Of a stretch of DNA of 64,000 nt, positions 50,287 through 58,913 are shown one piece after another (the stretch's first letter is position 1; every line of letters begins with the position of its first letter). The DNA comes from Streptomyces sp. CB02058 (GTDB taxonomy: Bacteria; Actinomycetota; Actinomycetes; Streptomycetales; Streptomycetaceae). The stretch spans positions 1,054,001-1,118,000 of the forward strand of contig NZ_LIPG01000003.1 of assembly GCF_001905505.1 (NCBI RefSeq). The letters run 5' to 3'. The translations under genes were made by a program, and so were the position numbers. The notes below the pieces were generated by a model that saw only the letters and a list, made by a program, of their open reading frames with translations, made no database searches and had not been told where the DNA came from.

Positions 50287-51525
50287 TCAGATGACTCCGT
50301 TCGTCTTCAGCAGCCGCAGTTCCTCGTCGCCCAGGCCCAGTTCGCCGACGTACACCTCCGCGTTGTGCTCACCCAGGAGCGGGGAGGTGACGATGTCGAC
50401 GGGGGAGTCGGACAGCTTCAGCGGGCTGCCGACCGTCGTGAAGGCGCCGCGCTCGGGGTGCTCGACACGGACCACCATCTCGTTGGCGACGAGCGACTCG
50501 TCCTCGACGATCTCCTTGGTGGAGAGGATCGGGCCGCACGGGATGTTGTGGGCGTTGAGCTGTTCCAGGACGTCCCACTTGGGGAGCGCCGACGACCACT
50601 CCTCGATCAGCTGGAACATCTTGCCGAGCTTCGGCAGCCGGGACTCCGGCGTCGCCCACTCGGGGTCGTCGGCCAGCTCGGGCCGGCCGATCAGCGTGGA
50701 CAGGGGCTTCCAGCCGACCGGCTGCACGATGACGTACACGTAGTCGTTGGGTCCGCCCGGCGCGCACTTCACCGCCCACCCCGGCTGGCCGCCGCCGCTG
50801 GCGTTGCCGCTGCGCGGCACCTCGTCGGCGCCGGCCGTGTCCTGCGCGTTCGGATACTCGGCGAGCGGGCCGTGCTCCAGCCGCTGCTGGTCGCGCAGCT
50901 TGACCCGGCAGAGGTTGAGCACGGCGTGCTGCATCGCCACGTTGACCCGCTGGCCCCGTCCGGTGTTCTCGCGCTGGAACAGGGCGGCGAGGATGCCGGC
51001 CACCGCGTGGATCCCGGTGCCGGAGTCGCCGATCTGCGCACCGGTGGCCAGCGGGGGCCCGTCCGCGAACCCGGTGGTGGCCATCGAGCCGCCCATGGCC
51101 TGCGCGACGACCTCGTACGCCTTGAAGTTGGTGTACGGGCCCTCGCCGAAGCCCTTGATGGAGGCGTAGACGATACGCGGGTTGATCTCCTGGATCCGCT
51201 CCCAGGTGAACCCCATGCGGTCCACGGCGCCGGGGCCGAAGTTCTCCACCATGACGTCGCTGCGGCGGATGAGTTCGGTGAGGATCTCCTTGCCGCGCTC
51301 GCTCTTGGTGTTGAGGGTGATGCTCCGCTTGTTGCAGTTGAGCATCGTGAAGTAGAGGGAGTCGACGTCGGGCAGATCGCGCAACTGCTTGCGGGTGATG
51401 TCCCCGCTCGGCGCCTCCAGCTTGACCACGTCCGCGCCGAGCCAGCCGAGCAGCTGGGTGGCGGAGGGGCCGGACTGCACATGTGTCATGTCGAGGACGC
51501 GCACGCCCTCAAGAGCTTTGGTCAT
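50287..51525 (-). CDS. frc: Formyl-CoA transferase (class III CoA transferase)
   Basis: A 412-residue CaiB/BaiF-family enzyme. LEGVRVLDMTHVQSGPSATQLL opens the first domain; the catalytic aspartate is D167 in TGAQIGDSGTG, and the flexible glycine loop is SGGGQPGWAVKC. The pattern NCNKRSITLNTKSERGKE is typical of formyl-CoA:oxalate transferases. It moves CoA from formyl-CoA to oxalate, releasing formate. It lies between the acyl-CoA synthetase and the TPP enzyme on one transcript. Formate can then be oxidised by the dehydrogenase at 18651-23322. Confidence 0.93.
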   Translation of the reverse strand: MTKALEGVRVLDMTHVQSGPSATQLLGWLGADVVKLEAPSGDITRKQLRDLPDVDSLYFTMLNCNKRSITLNTKSERGKEILTELIRRSDVMVENFGPGAVDRMGFTWERIQEINPRIVYASIKGFGEGPYTNFKAYEVVAQAMGGSMATTGFADGPPLATGAQIGDSGTGIHAVAGILAALFQRENTGRGQRVNVAMQHAVLNLCRVKLRDQQRLEHGPLAEYPNAQDTAGADEVPRSGNASGGGQPGWAVKCAPGGPNDYVYVIVQPVGWKPLSTLIGRPELADDPEWATPESRLPKLGKMFQLIEEWSSALPKWDVLEQLNAHNIPCGPILSTKEIVEDESLVANEMVVRVEHPERGAFTTVGSPLKLSDSPVDIVTSPLLGEHNAEVYVGELGLGDEELRLLKTNGVI

Positions 51526-51541
51526 GCCAACGGCTCCTCTG

Positions 51542-53233
51542 CTACTTGTACATGGTCTGGTTCATCGTTCCGGGGGCGTACGCGTCCGGGTCGACCCAGA
51601 CGTTGATGAGCGAGGGCAGCCCCGACTCACGGGCCCGTCGCAGGGCGGGCGCGATGTCCGCCGGGTCGCGGACCTCCTCGCCGTATCCGCCCAGCATCTG
51701 GGCGAACTTGTCGTAGTGGACGTCGCCGAGGGTGTTGCCGACCCGCTCCCGCTCGTCCCCGTACTTCGCCTTCTGGCCGTAACGGATCTGGTTCATCGAG
51801 GAGTTGTTGCCGACGATCCCGACGAAGGGGAGGTTGTAGCGGACCAGGGTCTCGAAGTCCCACCCGGTGAGGGAGAACGCGCCGTCACCGAAGAGGGCCA
51901 CGACCTCCTTGTCCGGCCTGGCCTGCTTGGCGGCCAGTACGAACGGCACCCCGACGCCGAGCGTGCCGAGCGGGCCCGGGTCCATCCAGTGGCCGGGGGT
52001 GCGGGGCTGGACCACCTGGCCGGAGAAGGTGACGATGTCGCCGCCGTCCCCGATGTAGACGGAGTCCTCGGTCAGGAAGTCGTTGATCTCGCTCACCAGC
52101 CGGTACGGGTGGATGGGCGAGGCGTCCGACTTCAGCTGGGGCAGCCGCTTCTCGATCGCGGTCTGCTCGGCGGCCCGCAGCTCGTCCAGCCAGGCCTTGC
52201 GCAGGGCCGATCCGCCGTTGAGGCGTCCGCTCGCGGCCTCGGTGACCGCCTTCAGCACGATCGACGCGTCACCCACGATCCCGAGGTCGATGTCGCGGTT
52301 CTTGCCGACGGTGCGGTAGTCGAGGTCGATCTGGACGACGGTGGCGTCCGGCGAGAGCCGCTTCCCGTACCCCATCCGGAAGTCGAAGGGGGTGCCGACG
52401 ATCACGATCAGATCGGCGTTGGAGAACGCGTAGCGCCGCGAGAGCTGGAAGTGGTGCGGATCGCCCGGCGGGAGCGTGCCGCGGCCCGCGCCGTTCATGT
52501 ACGCGGGGATGTTGAGGGTCCGCACGAGCTCGGTGGCCGCGTCCGTGGCCCGCGTCGTCCAGACCTGGCTGCCCAGCAGTATCGCGGGCTTCTCGGCGTG
52601 GACCAGCAGATCCGCGAGCTTCTCGATGTCGGCCGGATCACCGGCCGCACGGGTGGACGCGCGGTACTGGCCGGCCTCGGGGACCCGCGCCCTGGCCGCC
52701 GGCACCTTCGCGTCGAGCACATCGCGCGGGATCTCCAGGAACGACGGCCCGGGTGCCCCGTGGTAGCACTCCCGGAACGCCATCGACACCATGTCCGCAG
52801 CCCGCGCGGTGTCCGGCACCGTCGCCGCGAACTTGGTGATGGGCGTCATCATGTCGACGTGCGGGAGGTCCTGGAGCGAGCCCATCTTGTGCTGGGTGTG
52901 CGCTCCCTGACCGCCTATCAGGAGCATCGGTGACTCGGCCCGGTAGGCGTTGGCGACACCCGTGACGGCGTCGGTCGTCCCCGGCCCCGCGGTGACGACC
53001 GCGCACCCCGGCTTCCCGGTGATCCGGGCGTAACCGTCGGCGGCGTGGGCGGCGACCTGTTCGTGACGTACGTCGACGACTTCGATGCCCTCGTCGACGC
53101 AGCCGTCGTAGATGTCGATGATGTGGCCGCCACAGAGGGTGTAGATGCGTTCCACCCCCTCCGCCTTGAGTGCCTTGGCGACCAAGTGCCCACCGGAGAT
53201 GAGGTTCTGGCTGTCCTGGCTGTCCTCGGGCAT
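51542..53233 (-). CDS. TPP-dependent oxalyl-CoA decarboxylase / 2-hydroxyacyl-CoA lyase family enzyme
   Basis: A 563-residue thiamine diphosphate enzyme. The cofactor-activating glutamate is E58 (VRHEQVAAHAADGYAR); GKPGCAVVTAGPGTTDAVTG follows, and the C-terminal TPP domain has VVALFGDGAFSLTGWDFETLVRYN leading to GNNSS around residues 445-476. Context (formyl-CoA transferase, OFA transporter) favours oxalyl-CoA decarboxylase, which makes formyl-CoA and CO2. The sequence is not especially close to the Oxalobacter enzyme as I remember it, and an aldehyde dehydrogenase is nearby, so 2-hydroxyacyl-CoA lyase (aldehyde plus formyl-CoA) is a real alternative. The ATG at 53233 is chosen over an upstream start that would cover the operator. 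Confidence 0.85.
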   Translation of the reverse strand: MPEDSQDSQNLISGGHLVAKALKAEGVERIYTLCGGHIIDIYDGCVDEGIEVVDVRHEQVAAHAADGYARITGKPGCAVVTAGPGTTDAVTGVANAYRAESPMLLIGGQGAHTQHKMGSLQDLPHVDMMTPITKFAATVPDTARAADMVSMAFRECYHGAPGPSFLEIPRDVLDAKVPAARARVPEAGQYRASTRAAGDPADIEKLADLLVHAEKPAILLGSQVWTTRATDAATELVRTLNIPAYMNGAGRGTLPPGDPHHFQLSRRYAFSNADLIVIVGTPFDFRMGYGKRLSPDATVVQIDLDYRTVGKNRDIDLGIVGDASIVLKAVTEAASGRLNGGSALRKAWLDELRAAEQTAIEKRLPQLKSDASPIHPYRLVSEINDFLTEDSVYIGDGGDIVTFSGQVVQPRTPGHWMDPGPLGTLGVGVPFVLAAKQARPDKEVVALFGDGAFSLTGWDFETLVRYNLPFVGIVGNNSSMNQIRYGQKAKYGDERERVGNTLGDVHYDKFAQMLGGYGEEVRDPADIAPALRRARESGLPSLINVWVDPDAYAPGTMNQTMYK

Positions 53234-53296
53234 GGCGATGTCCTGTCCCTTCGTAGGGGAGTGCGGGAGCCGCTCCGCCGCTCTCGCGGTACATTG

Positions 53297-53320
53297 CATA
53301 CAGTCGACGAATACTGTATG
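53297..53320. promoter_or_regulatory. Perfect inverted repeat between the TPP enzyme and sucC genes
   Basis: CATACAGT-N8-ACTGTATG is an exact 8-bp inverted repeat in the divergent intergenic region, 64 bp from the TPP-enzyme ATG and 80 bp from the sucC ATG. Its interior ACAGTCGACGA resembles the sites at 24354-24374 and 25571-25589. This spacing suits a GntR-family dimer and could control both transcripts. Confidence 0.6.
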
Positions 53321-53399
53321 AAGCTTGTTATCCCGCATCCGGTGGGTGGTGTCCAGGGGGCGTGCGGCACTTTCACAATCGGCACGATCGGGAGTGGCT

Positions 53400-54536
53400 A
53401 TGGATCTGTACGAGCACCAGGCAAGGCAACTCTTCGCGGACCACGGCATCGCGGTACCGGACGCCGAGGTCGTCGACCACCCGTCCGCGGCCCATGCGGC
53501 GGCCGAACGGCTCGGCGGCCGTGTCGTCGTCAAAGCGCAGGTCAAGGTGGGTGGCCGGGGCAAGGCGGGTGGGGTGAAGCTCGCGGCGGACCCAGATGCC
53601 GCGGTCGTCACCGCACGCCAGATCCTCGGGACGGACATCAAAGGCCATCGGGTCCGCACGGTGATGCTCGCCCAACCCGTCGACATCCAGGACGAGTTCT
53701 ACGTCAGTTACGTCCTGGACCGGGCCGCCGGAACCTTCCTCGCCATCGCCTCCGCGGAGGGCGGCATGGACATCGAGGAGGTCGCCGCCACCCGCCCGGA
53801 GGCGGTGGCCCGCATCCCCGTCGACCCCGCCGAAGGCGTCACGGCGGCCAAGGCGGCGGAGATCGCCGAGGCGGCCTCGCTCCCGCCCGGGACCGTCCCG
53901 GTACTCCAGGCGCTGTGGCAGGTCCTCACCCAGGAGGACGCCCTGCTCGTCGAGGTCAACCCGCTCGTCCGCACCGAGGACGACCGTATCCTCGCTCTCG
54001 ACGGCAAGGTGACCCTGGACGACAACGCGGCGTTCCGGCAGTCCCGTTGGGGCACGGACGCGACCGATCCGCACGGTGACCCGCTGGAGGCGGCGGCCAC
54101 CGCCAAGGGGCTCAACTACGTCAAGCTCGACGGCGAGGTCGGCATCATCGGCAACGGCGCGGGCCTCGTCATGTCCACCCTCGACGTGGTCGCCGGCTGC
54201 GGAGCCCGGCCCGCCAACTTCCTCGACATCGGGGGCGGCGCCTCGGCCACGGTGATGGCCGACGGCCTCACGGTCATCCTCTCCGACCCCTCGGTGAGGT
54301 CGGTCTTCGTCAACGTCTTCGGAGGGATCACCGCCTGCGACGCGGTGGCCGACGGCATCGTCCAGGCGCTGGACTCCGTCCACCTGACCAAACCCCTGGT
54401 CGTACGCCTCGACGGCAACAGTGCCGCACGCGGCCGGTCGATCCTCGACGAGCGTGCGCACCCGATGGTCCGGCAGGTCACCACGATGGACGGCGCCGCG
54501 GACCGAGCAGCCCGACTGGCCCTGGGAGGTCACTGA
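53400..54536 (+). CDS. sucC: Succinyl-CoA ligase, beta subunit (ADP-forming)
   Basis: A 378-residue ATP-grasp protein: MDLYEHQARQLFADHGI at the start, VVVKAQVKVGGRGKAGGVKLA for nucleotide binding, VEVNPLV and LDGKVTLDDNA for metal binding, and the C-terminal NGAGLVMSTLD plus VNVFGGITACD region that contacts the alpha subunit. Two bases separate it from sucD. It lies outside any TCA operon and diverges from the TPP-enzyme operon, so it may be a second copy devoted to this pathway, either recycling succinyl-CoA as a CoA donor or acting on another dicarboxylate such as a malate-type acid. Confidence 0.93.
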   Translation: MDLYEHQARQLFADHGIAVPDAEVVDHPSAAHAAAERLGGRVVVKAQVKVGGRGKAGGVKLAADPDAAVVTARQILGTDIKGHRVRTVMLAQPVDIQDEFYVSYVLDRAAGTFLAIASAEGGMDIEEVAATRPEAVARIPVDPAEGVTAAKAAEIAEAASLPPGTVPVLQALWQVLTQEDALLVEVNPLVRTEDDRILALDGKVTLDDNAAFRQSRWGTDATDPHGDPLEAAATAKGLNYVKLDGEVGIIGNGAGLVMSTLDVVAGCGARPANFLDIGGGASATVMADGLTVILSDPSVRSVFVNVFGGITACDAVADGIVQALDSVHLTKPLVVRLDGNSAARGRSILDERAHPMVRQVTTMDGAADRAARLALGGH

Positions 54537-54538
54537 TC

Positions 54539-55420
54539 ATGGCAATCCTCCTCAGCAAGGAGAGCAAGGTACTCGTCCAGGGCATGACCGGGGCCGAGGG
54601 CATGAAGCACACCCGGCGGATGCTCGCGGCGGGCACCCGGATCGTCGGCGGCGTCAACCCCCGCAAGGCGGGCCGCACGGTGGACCTCGACGACCGGGCG
54701 GTCCCGGTCTTCGGCTCCGTACGCGACGGCATGGAGGCGACCGGCGCGGACGTCACGGTCGTCTTCGTCCCGCCGCCGTTCGCCAAGGCGGCCGTCGTCG
54801 AGGCGGCGGACGCGGGGATCGGCCTGGCCGTGGTCATCACCGAAGGCATCCCCGTCCACGACGCGGTCTCCTTCCACGCCCACGCCAAGGCCCGCGGCAC
54901 CCGCATCCTCGGACCCAACTGCCCCGGAGTGATCAGCCCCGGCCAGTCCAACGCGGGCATCATCCCCGCCGACATCGCGACGAAGCCCGGCCGCATCGGC
55001 CTGGTCTCGAAGTCGGGCACCCTCACCTACCAGCTGATGCACGAGCTCCGGGACACCGGCTTCTCGACGGCCGTGGGAATCGGCGGCGACCCGGTCATCG
55101 GCACGACACACATCGACTGCCTGACGGCCTTCGAGAACGACCCGGACACCGAACTGATCGTCCTGATAGGCGAGATCGGCGGCGACGCGGAGGAGCGCGC
55201 CGCGGCACACATCGCCCAGCACATCACCAAGCCGGTGGTCGGCTACATCGCGGGCTTCACGGCCCCCGAGGGCAAGACGATGGGCCACGCGGGAGCCATC
55301 GTGTCGGGTTCCTCCGGCACGGCGGCGGCGAAGCAGAAGGCATTGGAAGCAGCGGGAGTGGCCGTGGGCGCCACCCCGACGGAAACGGCCCGCCTGGCGG
55401 AGGAGAGGCTACGCGGCTGA
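54539..55420 (+). CDS. sucD: Succinyl-CoA ligase, alpha subunit
   Basis: A 293-residue subunit. The CoA-binding Rossmann part has VLVQGMTGAEGMKHTRRML and GGVNPRKAG; GPNCPGVISPGQSNAGI and the active phosphohistidine H250 in MGHAGAIVSGSSG are diagnostic. GGAGG lies before the ATG. It forms the active site with SucC. Length is normal for the family. Confidence 0.94.
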   Translation: MAILLSKESKVLVQGMTGAEGMKHTRRMLAAGTRIVGGVNPRKAGRTVDLDDRAVPVFGSVRDGMEATGADVTVVFVPPPFAKAAVVEAADAGIGLAVVITEGIPVHDAVSFHAHAKARGTRILGPNCPGVISPGQSNAGIIPADIATKPGRIGLVSKSGTLTYQLMHELRDTGFSTAVGIGGDPVIGTTHIDCLTAFENDPDTELIVLIGEIGGDAEERAAAHIAQHITKPVVGYIAGFTAPEGKTMGHAGAIVSGSSGTAAAKQKALEAAGVAVGATPTETARLAEERLRG

Positions 55421-55500
55421 GAACCGGGCCCGGTGCCGCACCCGCACCCCAGCCCCGCACACCCGCCCCAGTCACCCCGCACCCTCAGAGCGGAGACGCC

Positions 55501-57072
55501 ATGACCAAGGCACCCACCCCCGCACCTCCCACCCCCGCCGCCCTCGTCCTCAAGCCAGGAACCGCCTGGCAGGACGCCTGGAACCGCTGCCTGGCCGCCG
55601 CCCCCGAGGCTTTCCAGGACACACGCGTCCACAACCTCTGGGCCGCCGCCTGGCACCCCGACGGCCGGACCCTCCCCGCCACCAGCCCCGTGGACGGCAC
55701 CCCCATCACGGGCCCGCCCCGGCTCGACGCCCCGGCCGCCCGGCAAGCCGTACGCGCGTCCCTCGACGCGCACCGCGCCTGGCGCCACATCCCGCTGCCC
55801 GAGCGCCGCGCCCGCGTGTCGGCCACGCTCGACGCCCTCACCGAGCACCGCGAACTCCTCGCCCTGCTCCTGGTCTGGGAGATCGGCAAGCCCTGGCGCC
55901 TCGCCCGGGCGGACGTGGACCGGGCGATCGACGGCGTCCGCTGGTACATCGACCACAGCGACCGGCTCCTGGCCGGCCGCACCCCCCTCGCGGGCCCCGT
56001 CTCCAACATCGCCAGCTGGAACTACCCCATGTCCGTGCTGGTGCACGCGATGCTCGTACAAGCCCTGGCCGGCAACGCCGTGATCGCCAAGACGCCCACC
56101 GACGGCGGTGTCGCCTGCCTCACCCTGGCCTGCGCGCTCGCCGCCCGCGAGGGCATCCCGCTGACCCTTCTCAGCGGCAGCGGCAGCGAACTCTCCGAGC
56201 CCCTGGTCCGGTCGCCGGAGATCGGCTGCGTCTCGTTCGTCGGCGGCCGGGACACCGGCGCCCGCATCGCCACGGCCGTCGCCGACCTCGGGAAGCGGCA
56301 CATCCTGGAGCAGGAGGGCCTGAACACCTGGGGCATCTGGAACCACACGGACTGGGAGTCCTTCACCGCGGTCGTCCCGAAGCTCTTCGACTACGGCAAG
56401 CAACGCTGCACCGCCTACCCCCGGTTCGTCGTCCAGCGCACCCTCTTCGCGGACTTCCTGGCGGCCTACCTCCCCGCCGTACGCTCCCTGCGCACCGGGC
56501 ACCCCCTCGCGGTGGAGCACCCCTCCGACCCGCTCCCCGTCCTGGACTTCGGTCCGCTGATCAACGCCACCAAGGCCAAGGAGCTGCACGACCAGGTCAC
56601 CGAGGCGATCGACCGGGGAGCGGTCCCGCTCCACCAGGGCTCGGCGGCCGACGCGCGCTTCCTCCCCGGCCAGGACACCAGCGCCTACCTCCACCCGGTC
56701 ACCCTCCTGAACCCGCCGCCCTCCTCACCGCTCCACCACGCGGAACCCTTCGGCCCGGTCGACACGATCGTCCTGGTCGACACGGAGGCCGAACTCCTCG
56801 CCGCCATGAACGCGTCCAACGGGGCGCTGGTCGCGACCCTGTCCACCGACGACCCCGCGACGTACGAGCGGCTCGCGCCGCAGATCCGGGCCTTCAAGAC
56901 CGGACACGGCAAGCCCCGTTCGCGGGGCGACCGTGAGGAGCTCTTCGGCGGCTTCGGGGCGTCCTGGCGCGGCGCGTTCGTGGGCGGCGAACTGCTCGTA
57001 CGGGCCGTGACCGACGGCCCGGGGGAGGAGAGGCTGCCGGGCAACTTCCCGGACCACCACCTCATGCCGTAG
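55501..57072 (+). CDS. Aldehyde dehydrogenase family protein
   Basis: A 523-residue ALDH-superfamily enzyme. The catalytic cysteine is C303 in YGKQRCTAYPR and the general-base glutamate is probably E270 in LEQEGLNTWG, where most family members have ELGGK. NIASWNYPMSVLVHAMLVQALAGNAVIAKTP matches the NAD-binding region. The C-terminal GHGKPRSRGDREELFGGFGASWRGAFVGGELLVRAV is unlike many ALDHs. It starts 80 bp after sucD, on the same strand. It oxidises an aldehyde to an acid or acyl-CoA; the aldehyde released by a 2-hydroxyacyl-CoA lyase reaction would be a logical substrate. Confidence 0.85.
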   Translation: MTKAPTPAPPTPAALVLKPGTAWQDAWNRCLAAAPEAFQDTRVHNLWAAAWHPDGRTLPATSPVDGTPITGPPRLDAPAARQAVRASLDAHRAWRHIPLPERRARVSATLDALTEHRELLALLLVWEIGKPWRLARADVDRAIDGVRWYIDHSDRLLAGRTPLAGPVSNIASWNYPMSVLVHAMLVQALAGNAVIAKTPTDGGVACLTLACALAAREGIPLTLLSGSGSELSEPLVRSPEIGCVSFVGGRDTGARIATAVADLGKRHILEQEGLNTWGIWNHTDWESFTAVVPKLFDYGKQRCTAYPRFVVQRTLFADFLAAYLPAVRSLRTGHPLAVEHPSDPLPVLDFGPLINATKAKELHDQVTEAIDRGAVPLHQGSAADARFLPGQDTSAYLHPVTLLNPPPSSPLHHAEPFGPVDTIVLVDTEAELLAAMNASNGALVATLSTDDPATYERLAPQIRAFKTGHGKPRSRGDREELFGGFGASWRGAFVGGELLVRAVTDGPGEERLPGNFPDHHLMP

Positions 57073-57082
57073 CCGCACCCCG

Positions 57083-58456
57083 TCAGACGATCCCCTGACG
57101 GTCCGGGCGCAGGGCGAACGCCCGTCCGGCCGCCTCGGGCACCGTGCGCTCCACCGCCTCGACCAGGAGCGCACGGTGCCTGAGCAGCGGTCTCCTGCGT
57201 TCCCCGGCGGCCAGCACCAACAGATCGTCGAGCCCCGCCAGCAGCCGCCGGGTGACCTGCGGGCTCGCGGTCGCGCACCACCGGATCTCCTCGAACGCGA
57301 GATCCACGAGGTCCGTCCACCCGGGCACCTCCTGGACCAGCCGCACCTCGCCCCGCCGGTCCCGGTGGTGCAGAGGACCCAGCGGCAGATGTACGGCGAC
57401 CGAGAGGAACTGCACGATCCGGTCCAGGCACTGCACCGCCGTGGTCGGATCGTTCACCGAGGGTGACAGGGCACGCAGCGCGATGTCCGACAGCTGCCGC
57501 AGCCCGAAAGCCGGATCGTGGTGCGACGCCCGCTCGACCCCGACCAGCAGCGGCCGGCCGAGGGCGCGCGAGGGCGGGGCGGCGCCGCCGTACACCGCCA
57601 GCACCGAGGTGCCCGGCACCACGAAATCCCCGATGCGAGGCACCAGACGCAGCACGACCCCGTGCCGCTCCGCGGCCCGCACCAGCCGCGGCACCCCCAC
57701 GCCCCGCAGCACCCCCGCCCGCTCCCCGTACAGGACCCGCGCGGTCTCCGGGCCCCGCGTCGGCACCTCCGCGGGGCCTCCCGGCTGCCGCTCCAGCGCA
57801 CGGAGCGACTCGCGGGCGATGTGGTCGAGCACGGGTCCGACCTGCATCAGCCGCAGGGTGGACGAGACATAGGCGACGAACAGCAGCAGGCTCAGGCAGA
57901 CCATCCCCAGGGTCAGCAGGCTCTGGAGCAGCGGCACCGACGTCACCCGCCGGGGGTCCGGGGCGCTGCCTCCCTCGTACGAGGTCAGTACGAGCAGCGA
58001 GAACGCGAAGGTCGCCAGGAACACCGTGAGGGTGAGCTTGCTGATCCTGCTCCGCACGAAGATCCGGACCACGCGCGGGGTGAGCTGCCCGCTCGCCATC
58101 TGCACGGCCACCAGCGAGATGCTGAACACGACACCGATGAAGGTCATCATCGCGGCGCTGACCGTGGTGACGATCGTCCGCGCGTCCCCGGCGAAGGCGA
58201 GAAGATCCTCGATCTCGCGGTACGCGCCCTCCTCCCGCAGATACGTGACGATCCTGGTGTCCAGCTCGGAGATCCCCCACCAGAGGACGAAGGCGCACAC
58301 GAGCCCCACCGTCGGCGCGAACCAGAAGGTGTCTCGCAGCCGCTCCCGGACCCCGGACAGCCAGGCCGGCGACACGTAAGGCACCGGCGGCATCGGCGAG
58401 GACCCCGAGGACGGCGTGCGGGGCGGCCGACCCGCACGCCCACTCTTCCCACTCAT
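57083..58456 (-). CDS. DUF2254 domain-containing membrane protein
   Basis: A 457-residue predicted inner-membrane protein. Four hydrophobic helices lie in the N-terminal half (FAPTVGLVCAFVLWWGI; IVTTVSAAMMTFIGVVFSI; LTLTVFLATFAFSLLVL; LLTLGMVCLSLLLFVAYVS), followed by a large soluble C-terminal domain with RQLSDIALRALSPSVNDPTTAVQCLDR, the hallmark of DUF2254. The start is the ATG of MSGKSGRAG. Function of the family is unknown. Gene is convergent with the ALDH gene, with a weak shared hairpin at their ends. Confidence 0.88.
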   Translation of the reverse strand: MSGKSGRAGRPPRTPSSGSSPMPPVPYVSPAWLSGVRERLRDTFWFAPTVGLVCAFVLWWGISELDTRIVTYLREEGAYREIEDLLAFAGDARTIVTTVSAAMMTFIGVVFSISLVAVQMASGQLTPRVVRIFVRSRISKLTLTVFLATFAFSLLVLTSYEGGSAPDPRRVTSVPLLQSLLTLGMVCLSLLLFVAYVSSTLRLMQVGPVLDHIARESLRALERQPGGPAEVPTRGPETARVLYGERAGVLRGVGVPRLVRAAERHGVVLRLVPRIGDFVVPGTSVLAVYGGAAPPSRALGRPLLVGVERASHHDPAFGLRQLSDIALRALSPSVNDPTTAVQCLDRIVQFLSVAVHLPLGPLHHRDRRGEVRLVQEVPGWTDLVDLAFEEIRWCATASPQVTRRLLAGLDDLLVLAAGERRRPLLRHRALLVEAVERTVPEAAGRAFALRPDRQGIV

Positions 58457-58635
58457 GCCCGCGAAGGTAGCCCGGAACCACTCCACGCACACGGCACGCC
58501 ACGGAACGTACGCGATCCGGCGTCGCGCCCACCCGCACCGCACTGACCACCGAAAACGCAGGTGAGAGGCACCCCAAACCCCTGGTATTGTTTTCTTTGT
58601 CGCCACGGGGAACACCCCGGAACGACAGACACCTT

Positions 58636-58723
58636 GTCCGGGTGGCGGAATGGCAGACGCGCTAGCTTGAGGTGCTAGTGCCCTTTATCGGGCGTGGGGG
58701 TTCAAGTCCCCCCTCGGACACCA
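58636..58723 (+). tRNA. tRNA-Leu (anticodon GAG)
   Basis: The acceptor stem GTCCGGG pairs with CTCGGAC (one G-T pair), followed by discriminator A and an encoded CCA (58721-58723). The D arm contains GGTGGCGGAATGGCAGACGC; the anticodon stem CTAGC/GCTAG encloses TTGAGGT with GAG at 58669-58671; a long variable arm (GCCC...GGGC) and a T arm with GGTTCAAGTCC follow. The long variable arm confirms a class II tRNA, and GAG reads CUC/CUU leucine codons. Confidence 0.97.
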
Positions 58724-58742
58724 TGGTCGATCGACCTTACGG

Positions 58743-58779
58743 AGCCGGTCAAAGCGACATCGCGTCGCTTTGACCGGCT
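58743..58779. terminator. Terminator after tRNA-Leu
   Basis: Perfect 16-bp arms beginning AGCCGGTCAAAGCGAC with a 5-base loop start 20 bp after the tRNA and are followed by TCG. It should end the tRNA transcript. The remainder up to 58913 shows no gene. Confidence 0.85.
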
Positions 58780-58913
58780 TCGTCGTTGACACGGACGTCA
58801 GCCGTCCCTCTGCCGGTGCACTTCCATAGGCGGGCTCGACGGCATCGGCCGGCCGGGCGTGCCCCGCGGCCGAGGTGGTCAGGCCGCCGGCGGGTCGGGA
58901 CTCCGGCCGCTGA

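Noticed and set aside
57080..57101. CCGTCAG/CTGACGG hairpin at the convergent ALDH/DUF2254 ends
   Set aside because: Only 7-bp arms and it overlaps the end of the DUF2254 coding region; may act as a terminator but is weak.
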